Source: an uncultured Endomicrobiia bacterium
GTDB lineage: Bacteria > Elusimicrobiota > Endomicrobiia > DTEH01
Assembly (NCBI GenBank): GCA_937936785.1
Contig: CALDDQ010000001.1
Span: 50,402 to 114,401, forward strand
DNA length: 64,000 nt
Direction: 5' to 3'
Shown: positions 46,494 to 58,800 of the stretch, in pieces
Numbering within the stretch: the stretch's first letter is position 1
How the letters are laid out: each line of letters begins with the position of its first letter
Translations under genes and position numbers: made by a program
The notes under the pieces: generated by a model
Databases searched by the model: none
What the model was told of the DNA's origin: nothing
What the model saw: only the letters and a program-made list of their open reading frames with translations

Positions 46494-49614
<3,121 letters not shown>

Positions 49615-49678
49615 TTTTGATTTCACTATTGTTTTAAAATAAGGTTATTTTTTAGAATCAGAAATTTAAAAAATTATT

Positions 49679-49802
49679 TCCCTTGGTGATTATTCCGGAG
49701 AAGTTACACCCGGCAACATTCCGAACCCGGCAGTTAAGCTCTCCAGGGCCGATGGTACTTATCGCTGAGTCGCGGTTGGAAGAGTAGGTCATTGCCAAGG
49801 GA
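49679..49802 (+). rRNA. rrf: 5S ribosomal RNA
   Basis: About 124 bases. The terminal stem TCCCTTGG (49679-49686) pairs with CCAAGGGA (49795-49802). Inside is the usual CCGAACCCGGCAGTTAAGC segment. It ends 64 bases after the 23S end. Confidence 0.94.
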
Positions 49803-49810
49803 ATTTTTTT
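49795..49810 (+). terminator. Probable terminator of the rRNA operon
   Basis: The 3' arm of the 5S terminal stem is followed at once by seven T (49804-49810), so the 5S stem itself may serve as the terminator hairpin. Confidence 0.5.
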
Positions 49811-49912
49811 AAATTTTACAATCCAATTAGTTTAAAAAATAATTTATGCACACAAACCAGTAAATTATGAATTTAATATGTGTTTAAAGATTTATACCAA
49901 AAAGTTTTTTTA

Positions 49913-50749
49913 ATGAATAAAAACATAACAAGTATTTTTATACTAATCTTTTTGTCTACAAAAATTTTTGCTATTATGGAATTTTTTGATATGCAAAAGG
50001 ATTTTGCTAATGGTGATTTTCGTATAAGTACATATTTAAATTATTCAGAATTCACTACTGTTTTAAAAAAAACAAGTGTCCAAAATATTCTGGTAGATAT
50101 CAGTGGAAAACAATACGAATATTTTAGTTCCGTTCTTGCAGAATATGAGGCTAAGATTTTAACAAATTCGTTTAACATTGGGTTAAGTAGTAGAAAATTA
50201 TTTACATATAATTTATTCTATAAAATTAAATTTGGAATTATATATGACAAGTATGCTATTTTAGAAAATGGTACAAAAAAGTTGTATTCTAAAGATAGCG
50301 ATTACAATTTTGGTCTTGATATTGATTTTGGATTAGGGTATATTTTGTTTCCAGAAACATTTGTTAATCCATCAGTTATTTTAACTAGTAACATTAATGT
50401 AGTTGGGATTAGTTTTAATACTGTAAGCGATACTTATAATACAAACACTAATCTAAGTGTTTTAGATTATTCGGTTGGGATTGTTTTAAGTAAGAAAATA
50501 AGCAAGTATTTACATCCATATTTTGGTACAAAGTTAATTTCAAGAACTAGTTTTTTAGTTGATAAGACAAATAATTACAATATTAGTGGAGAAAATTTTT
50601 TATTTAATTTAAATCTTGGTAATATGTTTTATATAAGAAATAAAAGGTGTTTTAATATAGAAATTTCGTGGTCACCAAAAAATATTTCGGTTTCTTTTGG
50701 AACTTTAATACCAAACATACTAATAAATAATAACTTTGTAGAGGAATAA
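49913..50749 (+). CDS. Outer-membrane-type beta-barrel protein, unknown function
   Basis: From ATG 49913 the 278-residue product has a signal peptide (MNKNITSIFILIFLSTKIFA, cleavage near residue 20). Alternating polar/hydrophobic strands follow (RISTYLNYSEFTTVL, KTNSFNIGLSSRKLFTYN-like segments, FGLDIDFGLGYILFPE, NPSVILTSNINVVGISF, CFNIEISWSPKNISVSFGTL). Length, signal and strand pattern suggest a small outer-membrane beta-barrel, but no family is recognised and the last residue is not the classical Phe. A GTG at 49880 would add 11 residues before the signal peptide and is less likely. The gene ends three bases before rplJ, which is an unusual partner. Confidence 0.65.
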   Translation: MNKNITSIFILIFLSTKIFAIMEFFDMQKDFANGDFRISTYLNYSEFTTVLKKTSVQNILVDISGKQYEYFSSVLAEYEAKILTNSFNIGLSSRKLFTYNLFYKIKFGIIYDKYAILENGTKKLYSKDSDYNFGLDIDFGLGYILFPETFVNPSVILTSNINVVGISFNTVSDTYNTNTNLSVLDYSVGIVLSKKISKYLHPYFGTKLISRTSFLVDKTNNYNISGENFLFNLNLGNMFYIRNKRCFNIEISWSPKNISVSFGTLIPNILINNNFVEE

Positions 50750-50752
50750 TTT

Positions 50753-51301
50753 ATGGAACGAACCGCAACAAAAAAACTTTTATCAAAACAAGTAAAATCA
50801 AGTATAATGTTAAACTTAGAGAAAGAAATTTCTAACTCAAAATGTGTAATATTAGCTTCTTATGAAGGACTTACAGTGTCGGATATAACACAATTAAAAA
50901 AAGCTATGGTAAAACTTAATTCAAAGTTTAATGTTTATAGAAACAGATTACTTATGATGTCATTAGAAAAAATCTCGTTAAAGGAATTATCAAAATTTAT
51001 AGTTGGTCCTACAAGTTTAATAGTATGTCCCGATGAGGACAAAATTGTAGATGTGGTAAAGTATGTTTGTGAATTTGCAAAAGAAAAAACGAAACTAAAA
51101 CTTACTGGTGGTTATATGTTTAACACAATAGTAGACGCAGAAAAATTAAAAGAAATTTCGCAAATTCCAAACAAAGAAACTTTAGTTTTTAAACTTTTAT
51201 CACTTCTAGTTTCTCCTATAAACAACCTTTATTCAGTATTAAAAGGTCCTAACACTGCATTATTAAGCATTTTAGAACAGTTAAAAAACCAAAAAAAATA
51301 G
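50753..51301 (+). CDS. rplJ: 50S ribosomal protein L10
   Basis: The 182 residues match L10, the base of the L7/L12 stalk. The N-terminal rRNA-binding part has NSKCVILASYEGLTVSDITQLKKAMVKLNSKFNVYRNRLL, and ...LKEISQIPNKETLVFKLLSLLVSPINNLYSVLKGP is near the end, followed by the C-terminal helix that binds L12 dimers. L10 normally represses its own operon by binding its mRNA leader, but no leader can be made out here because the outer-membrane-type gene ends three bases upstream. rplK and rplA, the usual neighbours, are missing. Confidence 0.94.
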   Translation: MERTATKKLLSKQVKSSIMLNLEKEISNSKCVILASYEGLTVSDITQLKKAMVKLNSKFNVYRNRLLMMSLEKISLKELSKFIVGPTSLIVCPDEDKIVDVVKYVCEFAKEKTKLKLTGGYMFNTIVDAEKLKEISQIPNKETLVFKLLSLLVSPINNLYSVLKGPNTALLSILEQLKNQKK

Positions 51302-51332
51302 TGTATAAAAAATACAAAAGGGGAGGATAAAA

Positions 51333-51722
51333 ATGAGCGAAAAAATGACAAAAGAAGAAATAGTGGAAGGAATAAGCAATTTGACTGTGTTAGAACTTTC
51401 AGAACTTGTAAAATCATTAGAAGACAAGTTTGGAATAAAATCACAAGCATCAGTAGGTTTTATTCCACAAGCAGCAGCATCTACTTCTGCTACGGCAACA
51501 ACTGCTGACAAGACAGATTTTACTGTAGTTCTAACAAACGCTGGTGCAAACAAAATTCAAGTTATTAAAATAATCCGCGAAATTACAGGTTTAGGATTAA
51601 AAGAAGCAAAAGATTTTGTTGATGCCGCACCAAAAGCTATTAAAGAAAATATTCCAAAGGACCAAGCAGAAGATATTAAAAAGAAAGTAGAAGCTGCAGG
51701 CGCACAAGTAGAAATAAAATAA
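51333..51722 (+). CDS. rplL: 50S ribosomal protein L7/L12
   Basis: The 129-residue stalk protein has the N-terminal dimerisation helix ([29 protein letters not shown]), a flexible Ala/Thr-rich hinge ([12 protein letters not shown]) and the C-terminal domain that recruits elongation factors ([46 protein letters not shown], then [13 protein letters not shown]). GGGGAGGA lies six bases or so before the ATG, one of the strongest ribosome-binding sites in the window, as expected for a protein needed in four copies per ribosome. Confidence 0.98.
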   Translation: MSEKMTKEEIVEGISNLTVLELSELVKSLEDKFGIKSQASVGFIPQAAASTSATATTADKTDFTVVLTNAGANKIQVIKIIREITGLGLKEAKDFVDAAPKAIKENIPKDQAEDIKKKVEAAGAQVEIK

Positions 51723-51797
51723 TATTTTTTAAACAACTTTCACAATACAAATAAACTTACTAGTTTGTTAATATGATGGGAGAAATATACAAAAATT

Positions 51798-54700
51798 ATG
51801 AAACAATATAGTTTCGCAAAAACAAAAACTCCAATAGAACTACCTAATTTTGTAGAGTTACAAAAAAATTCTTATGATGACTTTTTACAAAAAGATCTTA
51901 AACCTCAGGATAGAAAATGGGTTGGTATTCACGGTGCATTTTTAGATGTGTTTGGCATTGCAGGAAAAAGTACAATCTTTGTAGAAAGTCTACCTGAAGA
52001 TAAAAAATCAAAAAGAAAAGCAATAAATTTAATTACAAAAATTACTAGAAAAAATATAAAAGACATTGAAAGAATAACAAATCTTCTACCTGCAATTGTT
52101 ATGGATGATATTGATGATGAAGAAGCCAAAAAAATAAAATCAGAATTTGATGATGCACAAATAAAGGCTAAGATTGTTCCTCAAGGAATAGTTAATAATG
52201 ATGGAAGTTTAATTTTACAATATAATGGATATGAACTTCTTCCACCAAAATATCCAGCAGAGGATAACAAAAATATTCATTTAAAATCTATAATCCCGGA
52301 ACATAAGTTTGATTACCCGAGCGAATCTTCGAGATTAACTGGTAGAACATTTGAATCAAGATTAGTAGTTAATTTTAGAATGATTAAAAAGAAACAAAAT
52401 GGAGAACCAACAATAATTGATGAAAAAGTTTATTTAGCTGACATACCTTTAATGACACCAACATGTTCATTTGTAATAAACGGAGCAGAACGTGTGATCA
52501 TAACCCAAATTCACAGGTCAGCTGGAGTTATATTTGAAGAAGATGAAGATACAGACATTTCACAGTATGGTAAAAGATTATTTCGGGCGGCAATAATACC
52601 ATATCGTGGTTCATGGTTAGAGTTTGTGTTTGATATCAGCAATTTATTATACGTAATGATAGATAAACGAAGAAAAATTTTTGTTACAACATTTTTAAGA
52701 GCATTAGGTCTTAATACTGAAGAAATTGTAAACATTTTTTGTCTAAAAGAATTTTTGGACGTTTCCCATATTGAAATTTCATTAAAAAAGGAAGAAAAAC
52801 CATATAGACTTGCACAACAAATTGTTGATGAAGCAACTGGTGAAGTTATAGAATCTTTTTCTTTAATAGATAAGAATTTAATTGAAAAAATAAAAAAGTT
52901 AAATGTTACCAAAGTTTCTGTTATATCCAACTCTGATAAAAATATCGCTATTGTAAAAACTTTAGAAGAAGATAAGACATTGACATATCAGGATGCAGTA
53001 CAATATATTTATAAAGTATTGCAACAACATTATATGTTAGATTTTAGAATTGCAAAGAATTATTTAGATAGTTTGTTATTTAATCCAAGAAGGTATGATT
53101 TATCAAAAATTGGAAGACACAAGATTAATCGAAAACTTAAACCTATTTTTGATGAATTAAAAGATTTAAAATTTAATGATATAGAATTTGAAGAACCATC
53201 AATTAACACTAGAACTGTAACTGTTGTGGATATTATAGCAACAATAAAGTTTTTAATAAAACTCAACAACGATGAGACATTTAACAATGGTAACCGGCCA
53301 CAAATAGATGATATTGATCATTTAGGAAACAGGCACATACGACCAGTTGGGGAACAGTTAGAAAACCAGTTCAGAATTGGACTAGTTGGAATGGCAAGGT
53401 TAACGCGTGAACAAATGAACACTATTGAATTAGGACAAGCAACACCTAAAAATGTAGTAAATAATTCAATGGTTGTGGCAAGCATAAAGAAGTTTTTTGC
53501 AACAGGTGAACTTTCTCAGTTTTTAGACCAAACAAATTTGTTAAGTGAACTAACTTCAAAACGTAGATTATCTGCGTTAGGTCCTGGAGGACTTAGTAGA
53601 AAACATGCCGGGTTTGAAGTAAGAGATGTGCATTATACGCATTATGGTAGAATATGTCCAATTGAAACTCCAGAAGGAGCAAATATTGGTCTTATAACAT
53701 CATTGGCATTGTATGCTAAAGTTAATAAATTTGGCATCATTGAAACACCTTATAGAAAAGTTAAGAATGGTATAATAACAGATGAGACAGAATATTTAAC
53801 TGCTGATCAAGAAGATGAAGTAATAATTGCACCGGCAGATGTTGAAGTTGTAGATAACAAAATTAAAAACGATACAATTCTTGCACGAGAAAAGGGTGAA
53901 ATACGTTATGTAAATTCAAAAGATGTTAATTATATTGACATTTCTCCACAACAAATGTTATCAGTAGCTGCTGCGTTAATACCATTTCTTGAAAATGATG
54001 ACAGTAATAGAGCATTAATGGGTGCAAACATGCAACGACAATCAGTTCCGATAATCAACCCCCAAAAACCTTTAATTGCAACAGGGATAGAATCAAAAAT
54101 TGCAAAAGATATGGGAGGGACTATTGTATCAAAAAATGCCGGAGAAGTTATTCTTGTGGATGCAGCACAAATAGTCATTGCTACTGAAAATTCTGAAATA
54201 GAATCTTATTATCTACCAAAATATCAAAGAAGTAATCAAGATACATGTATAAACTTTATCCCAGCAGTAAAAAAAGGCCAAAAAATAGAAAAAGGCACTG
54301 TTTTAGCAAACAGTTTATGTTCTGACGAAGGACAACTTGCCTTAGGTAGAAATGTTAATGTAGCTTTTATGAGTTTTGAAGGTTATAATTTTGAAGATGC
54401 AATTTTAATTTCTGAAAAACTAGTCAAAGAAGATTACTTTTCTTCAATAACAATAACTGAATTTTCTACTGATGCCAGAGATACAAAATTAGGTCCTGAA
54501 GAAATTACACGTGATGTTCCAGGACTTTCAGAAGAAATGTTGCATAACCTAGATGAAGAAGGTATTGTGAGAATTGGGACAGAAGTAAAAACAGATGATG
54601 TATTAGTAGGAAAAGTTACTCCTGCAGGAGAACAAATAGTTACAGTTGAGGAGAAACTATTACAAGCAATTTTTGGCAAAAAACTTGAAGCAGGGAAAGA

Positions 54701-55826
54701 TGCTTCATTAGTTGTTCCACCTGGAATTAAGGGGAAAGTTATTTGGAAACAAGTTTTAGTCAGAGGGAAGAAACTTACAAAGAATGAGAGAAAAAAAATT
54801 AACGAAGATATAAAAGAAAAGTATTTGAAAATAAAGTTGAAACTTGAGCAAGAAAAAGAAAGTTTAATTGAAAATTTAGACAAAAAATATAAAAATATTG
54901 TAGAAAAATATTATAAGCAACTTTGGGAAGAATACGAAATATTGAAAGAAAAAGAAAAAAATAAAAAAGAAGATGGAGATGAATTGCCTCTTACTGTAAT
55001 AAAATCAGTAAAAGTTTATGTAGCATCATTAAGAAAGATCCAAGTAGGAGACAAACTTTCAGGAAGACATGGAAATAAGGGTATAGTAGCAAAAATTATG
55101 CGAGAGGAAGATATGCCTTATTTACCTGATGGTACTCCAGTTGACATAGTTTTATCACCATTAGGAGTACCTTCCAGAATGAATGTTGGACAATTAATGG
55201 AACTAATGTTAGGTTGGGCAGCAAATATTTTAAATGTTCAATTTTTAACTCCACCATTTGATTGTGCGACAGAACAAGATGTGATAAACAAAGTTAAAGA
55301 AGCAAAAAATTATTTAAGATCAAAAGGTGTGCCGGAAAAATATTTACCAAATGATAATTGTAGAATAACACTTTACGATGGAAGAACCGGAGAACCTTTT
55401 ATAGAAAAAGTTTTGGTAGGGAATATGTATATAATGAAACTCGTGCATATGGTAGAAGATAAAATTCATGCAAGAAGTACTGGTCCTTATTCATTAGTTA
55501 CTAAACAACCTCTTGGTGGAAAAGCACATTTTGGTGGTCAACGATTTGGTGAAATGGAAGTATGGGCTCTTGAAGGTTATGGTGCAGCATATACTTTGCA
55601 AGAATTTTTAACAATAAAAAGTGATGATGTTGTTGGAAGAAGAAAAGTTTACGAGTCTATTATTAAAGGAGAACCGATAACACATATTGGCGTTCCTGAA
55701 TCTTTTAAAGTTTTAGTTAAGGAATTACAATCACTGTCAATGAATATTGAGTTATTACCAAAAAAACAAAAAACAACAAAAGTTGGTAAAATGGAAGAAA
55801 AGAATAAACTTTTAAAAAGTAACTAA
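51798..55826 (+). CDS. rpoB: RNA polymerase beta subunit
   Basis: At 1342 residues this equals the usual length of bacterial beta. Landmarks are PNFVELQKNSYDDFLQ at the start, SRLTGRTFESRL-like fork loop region, the rifampicin pocket with FFATGELSQFLDQTNLLSELTSKRRLSALGPGGLSR, ICPIETPEGANIGLI, GYNFEDAILIS, GDKLSGRHGNKGIVAKI and the C-terminal GGKAHFGGQRFGEMEVWALEGYGAAYTLQE. A charged coiled insertion near 1000-1055 (KLKLEQEKESLIENLDKKY) fits the beta insert region. The 75 bases between rplL and rpoB have no clear terminator. The final tail is short and lysine-rich. Confidence 0.99.
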   Translation: MKQYSFAKTKTPIELPNFVELQKNSYDDFLQKDLKPQDRKWVGIHGAFLDVFGIAGKSTIFVESLPEDKKSKRKAINLITKITRKNIKDIERITNLLPAIVMDDIDDEEAKKIKSEFDDAQIKAKIVPQGIVNNDGSLILQYNGYELLPPKYPAEDNKNIHLKSIIPEHKFDYPSESSRLTGRTFESRLVVNFRMIKKKQNGEPTIIDEKVYLADIPLMTPTCSFVINGAERVIITQIHRSAGVIFEEDEDTDISQYGKRLFRAAIIPYRGSWLEFVFDISNLLYVMIDKRRKIFVTTFLRALGLNTEEIVNIFCLKEFLDVSHIEISLKKEEKPYRLAQQIVDEATGEVIESFSLIDKNLIEKIKKLNVTKVSVISNSDKNIAIVKTLEEDKTLTYQDAVQYIYKVLQQHYMLDFRIAKNYLDSLLFNPRRYDLSKIGRHKINRKLKPIFDELKDLKFNDIEFEEPSINTRTVTVVDIIATIKFLIKLNNDETFNNGNRPQIDDIDHLGNRHIRPVGEQLENQFRIGLVGMARLTREQMNTIELGQATPKNVVNNSMVVASIKKFFATGELSQFLDQTNLLSELTSKRRLSALGPGGLSRKHAGFEVRDVHYTHYGRICPIETPEGANIGLITSLALYAKVNKFGIIETPYRKVKNGIITDETEYLTADQEDEVIIAPADVEVVDNKIKNDTILAREKGEIRYVNSKDVNYIDISPQQMLSVAAALIPFLENDDSNRALMGANMQRQSVPIINPQKPLIATGIESKIAKDMGGTIVSKNAGEVILVDAAQIVIATENSEIESYYLPKYQRSNQDTCINFIPAVKKGQKIEKGTVLANSLCSDEGQLALGRNVNVAFMSFEGYNFEDAILISEKLVKEDYFSSITITEFSTDARDTKLGPEEITRDVPGLSEEMLHNLDEEGIVRIGTEVKTDDVLVGKVTPAGEQIVTVEEKLLQAIFGKKLEAGKDASLVVPPGIKGKVIWKQVLVRGKKLTKNERKKINEDIKEKYLKIKLKLEQEKESLIENLDKKYKNIVEKYYKQLWEEYEILKEKEKNKKEDGDELPLTVIKSVKVYVASLRKIQVGDKLSGRHGNKGIVAKIMREEDMPYLPDGTPVDIVLSPLGVPSRMNVGQLMELMLGWAANILNVQFLTPPFDCATEQDVINKVKEAKNYLRSKGVPEKYLPNDNCRITLYDGRTGEPFIEKVLVGNMYIMKLVHMVEDKIHARSTGPYSLVTKQPLGGKAHFGGQRFGEMEVWALEGYGAAYTLQEFLTIKSDDVVGRRKVYESIIKGEPITHIGVPESFKVLVKELQSLSMNIELLPKKQKTTKVGKMEEKNKLLKSN

Positions 55827-55872
55827 ATATTATCTTTTATTAAGTTTAATTCTTTTAAGGAGTTAACAAAAT

Positions 55873-58800
55873 ATGAGTTCTACACAAAAGAAAAAACAAG
55901 AAATGGATATGTTAAATTTTGGTGCATTAAAAATATCTCTTATGTCGCCTGAAAAAATTAAAGAGATATCCTTTGGTGAAGTAAAAAAAACTGAAACACT
56001 AAATTATAGAACATTAAAACCTGAACGAGACGGTTTGTTTTGTGAAAAAATATTTGGTCCAGTAAAAGATTATGAGTGTAGTTGTGGCAAATACAAATTT
56101 GCTTCTGCAGCCAGACACAAAGAAATTGTTTGTGACAGATGCGGAGTTGAAGTAACAGAATCTCGTGTTAGAAGAGAACGATTGGGACATATTATGCTTG
56201 ATACACCAGTTGCACATTTATGGTATTTTAGCAAACCACCTTCAAGAATAGGGTTAGTATTAGATCTTTCACCAATAGAAGTTTCTAATATTGTTTATGG
56301 ATTAAATAAATGGATTGTAGTAAAAGATATAAAAGAAGCAGGACAAAATATTCCAAAAAAAACTATTCTAAATTATAATTCACCAACTGACAGACAGATT
56401 ATTGACAAATATGCAGGAAATCTATCAGATCCAAATAATAACATGCAAGCAAAAGTCCAAACCAATGCAGAAGCACTTTTGTCATTGTTGAGAGAATTAG
56501 ATTTGCAATCAGAACTAAACTTAATACGTGAAAAACTTTTAGAAATATCAAAAGAAGAAAGTAAAAATAAAATAAAAAAATTGACTGAAATTTATAAACA
56601 CAATTTAAATTCGTTAAATGAAGATAGTGAAGATTTTGTTGAAGTATTAGAAGGGATAAAACATTTGTTTTCTTCAAAAAACGATTTTCAAGTTTCATTA
56701 AATAATTTCGTCAACAAATTAAAAGAAAAAAATGTTTCTTCTCAAGATATTGCAAAATTTGATTTTAATAAACTTACTTACATTTTAATAAATAAAAAAG
56801 ATGCTATATCAACAAAAGTTATAATTGCATTAGAAAGTTTATATGAAAAATATGGGTTGGAAGAAATTTTTGATCCAAACCGGGGAAAACTTATTCGACG
56901 GTTTAGGTTAATTGAAAATTTTAGTGACACTAATACAAAACCAGAATGGATGATTTTGCAAGTATTACCAGTTTTACCACCTGATTTAAGACCACTTGTT
57001 CCATTAGAAGGTGGTAGGTTTGCAAGTAGTGATTTAAATGAACTATATCGCAGAATAATTAACAGAAACAATCGTCTTAAAAAGTTTAGAACCTTAACTG
57101 GAGCTACAAAAGATGCTCCAAAATTGATTTTATTAAATGAAAAAAGGTTATTACAAGAGGCCGTAGATTCTTTGATTGAAAATAGCACAAGAAAACGTCC
57201 TGTAATGGGTTCACAGAAACGTCCACTAAAATCTTTATCTGACATCTTAAAAGGTAAACAAGGTAGGTTTAGACAAAATCTTTTAGGCAAGAGAATAGAT
57301 TATTCAGGCAGAAGTGTAATTGTTGTTGGCCCAACATTAAAACTAAACCAATGTGGACTTCCAAAAGAAATGGCATTGGAATTATTCAGACCGTTTGTAT
57401 TGCACAGGTTGATAAAAAAATATAATATCCCACTAAAAACTGCAAAAAATTATTTTAGACAGTCCTCACCTGAAATTTGGGATATTTTAGAAGAAGTTAC
57501 AAAACATCATCCTGTGTTATTAAACCGAGCGCCAACATTACACAGAGCTAGCATACAAGCTTTTGAACCGGTTTTAATAGAAGGTAAAGCTATACAACTT
57601 CATCCATTGGTATGTGCTGCATTTAATGCAGATTTTGATGGTGATCAAATGGGAGTATATGTGCCACTAACTTTAGAGGCACAGTTAGAAGCAAGATTAA
57701 TAATTTTGTCAACCAATAATCTATTTTCTCCTGCAAACGGAAAGCCATTAGTAGGACCTACTCAAGATATGGTTATAGGAATATTTTATATGACAAGAGA
57801 AAAATTGGGTGAAATTGGAGAGGGAAGATTTTTTTCTTCTGTAGACGAAGCTATCTGCGCATATCAGCATGGTTTAGTAGGATTAAATGCTAGAGTAAAA
57901 GTTTATGGTATAAACAATTTTTACGAACCTGAACTTAAAAACCAGTTAGATGTAAGAGAATGGAAAGATTATTCTGTAATAGGTCGCATCCTGTTTAAAC
58001 AAATAGTCCCAGAAGGAATAGAAGTTCCTAATCAACCGTTAACAAAACGTAATGTTATAGATATTATTGAAAAAATTTATGAAAAACATGGGATATTTAA
58101 AACAGTAGAATTTTTAGATAAATCAAAAAATTTGGGTTATCATTATGCTACACTTTCTGGTATGACAATATCTATTGACGATATGCTAATACCTCAAGAC
58201 AAAAATCAATATATAGAATCTGCAAGAAAAAAAGTTAAAGAAATTGAACTTCAAGCAAAACAAGGTATCATTACTGAAGCTGAAAGATATAACTCAATAA
58301 TTGATGTTTGGACAGAAACTACAGATATAATTACAAAAAAAATGCAAGAAATTATGAAAGAACAAGATTCCAAACCTATTACTGAAGGACAACCAAAATT
58401 TAATTCAATATATTCTATGTCAATCTCAGGTGCAAGAGGAAATATTGATCAAGTCAAACAGTTGGCTGCAATGAGAGGATTAATGTCAAGACCACAGAAA
58501 AAAATTAGTGGTCAGATAGGTGAAATTATTGAAACGCCTGTAGTATCAAATTTTAGAGAAGGACTTAGTATATTAGAATATTTTATTTCAACTCATGGTG
58601 GCAGAAAAGGGCTTGCAGATACAGCATTAAAAACTGCTGATGCAGGATATTTAACAAGAAGATTAGTAGATGTAGCACATCATGTTGTGATATCTGAAGA
58701 AGATTGTAAAACAATAAAAGGAATAAAACTTTCTTCATTAAAAGTTGGAGATGAAGTAATAGAATCTTTAGAAGAAAGAATCTTTGGAAAAGTTGTATTA

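Noticed and set aside
54434..54883. 149-codon minus-strand frame opposite rpoB
   Set aside because: Shadow of a well-conserved rpoB region with Ser-rich, low-complexity translation.
56778..57290. 170-codon minus-strand frame opposite rpoC
   Set aside because: Shadow of the conserved beta' core; no start signals.
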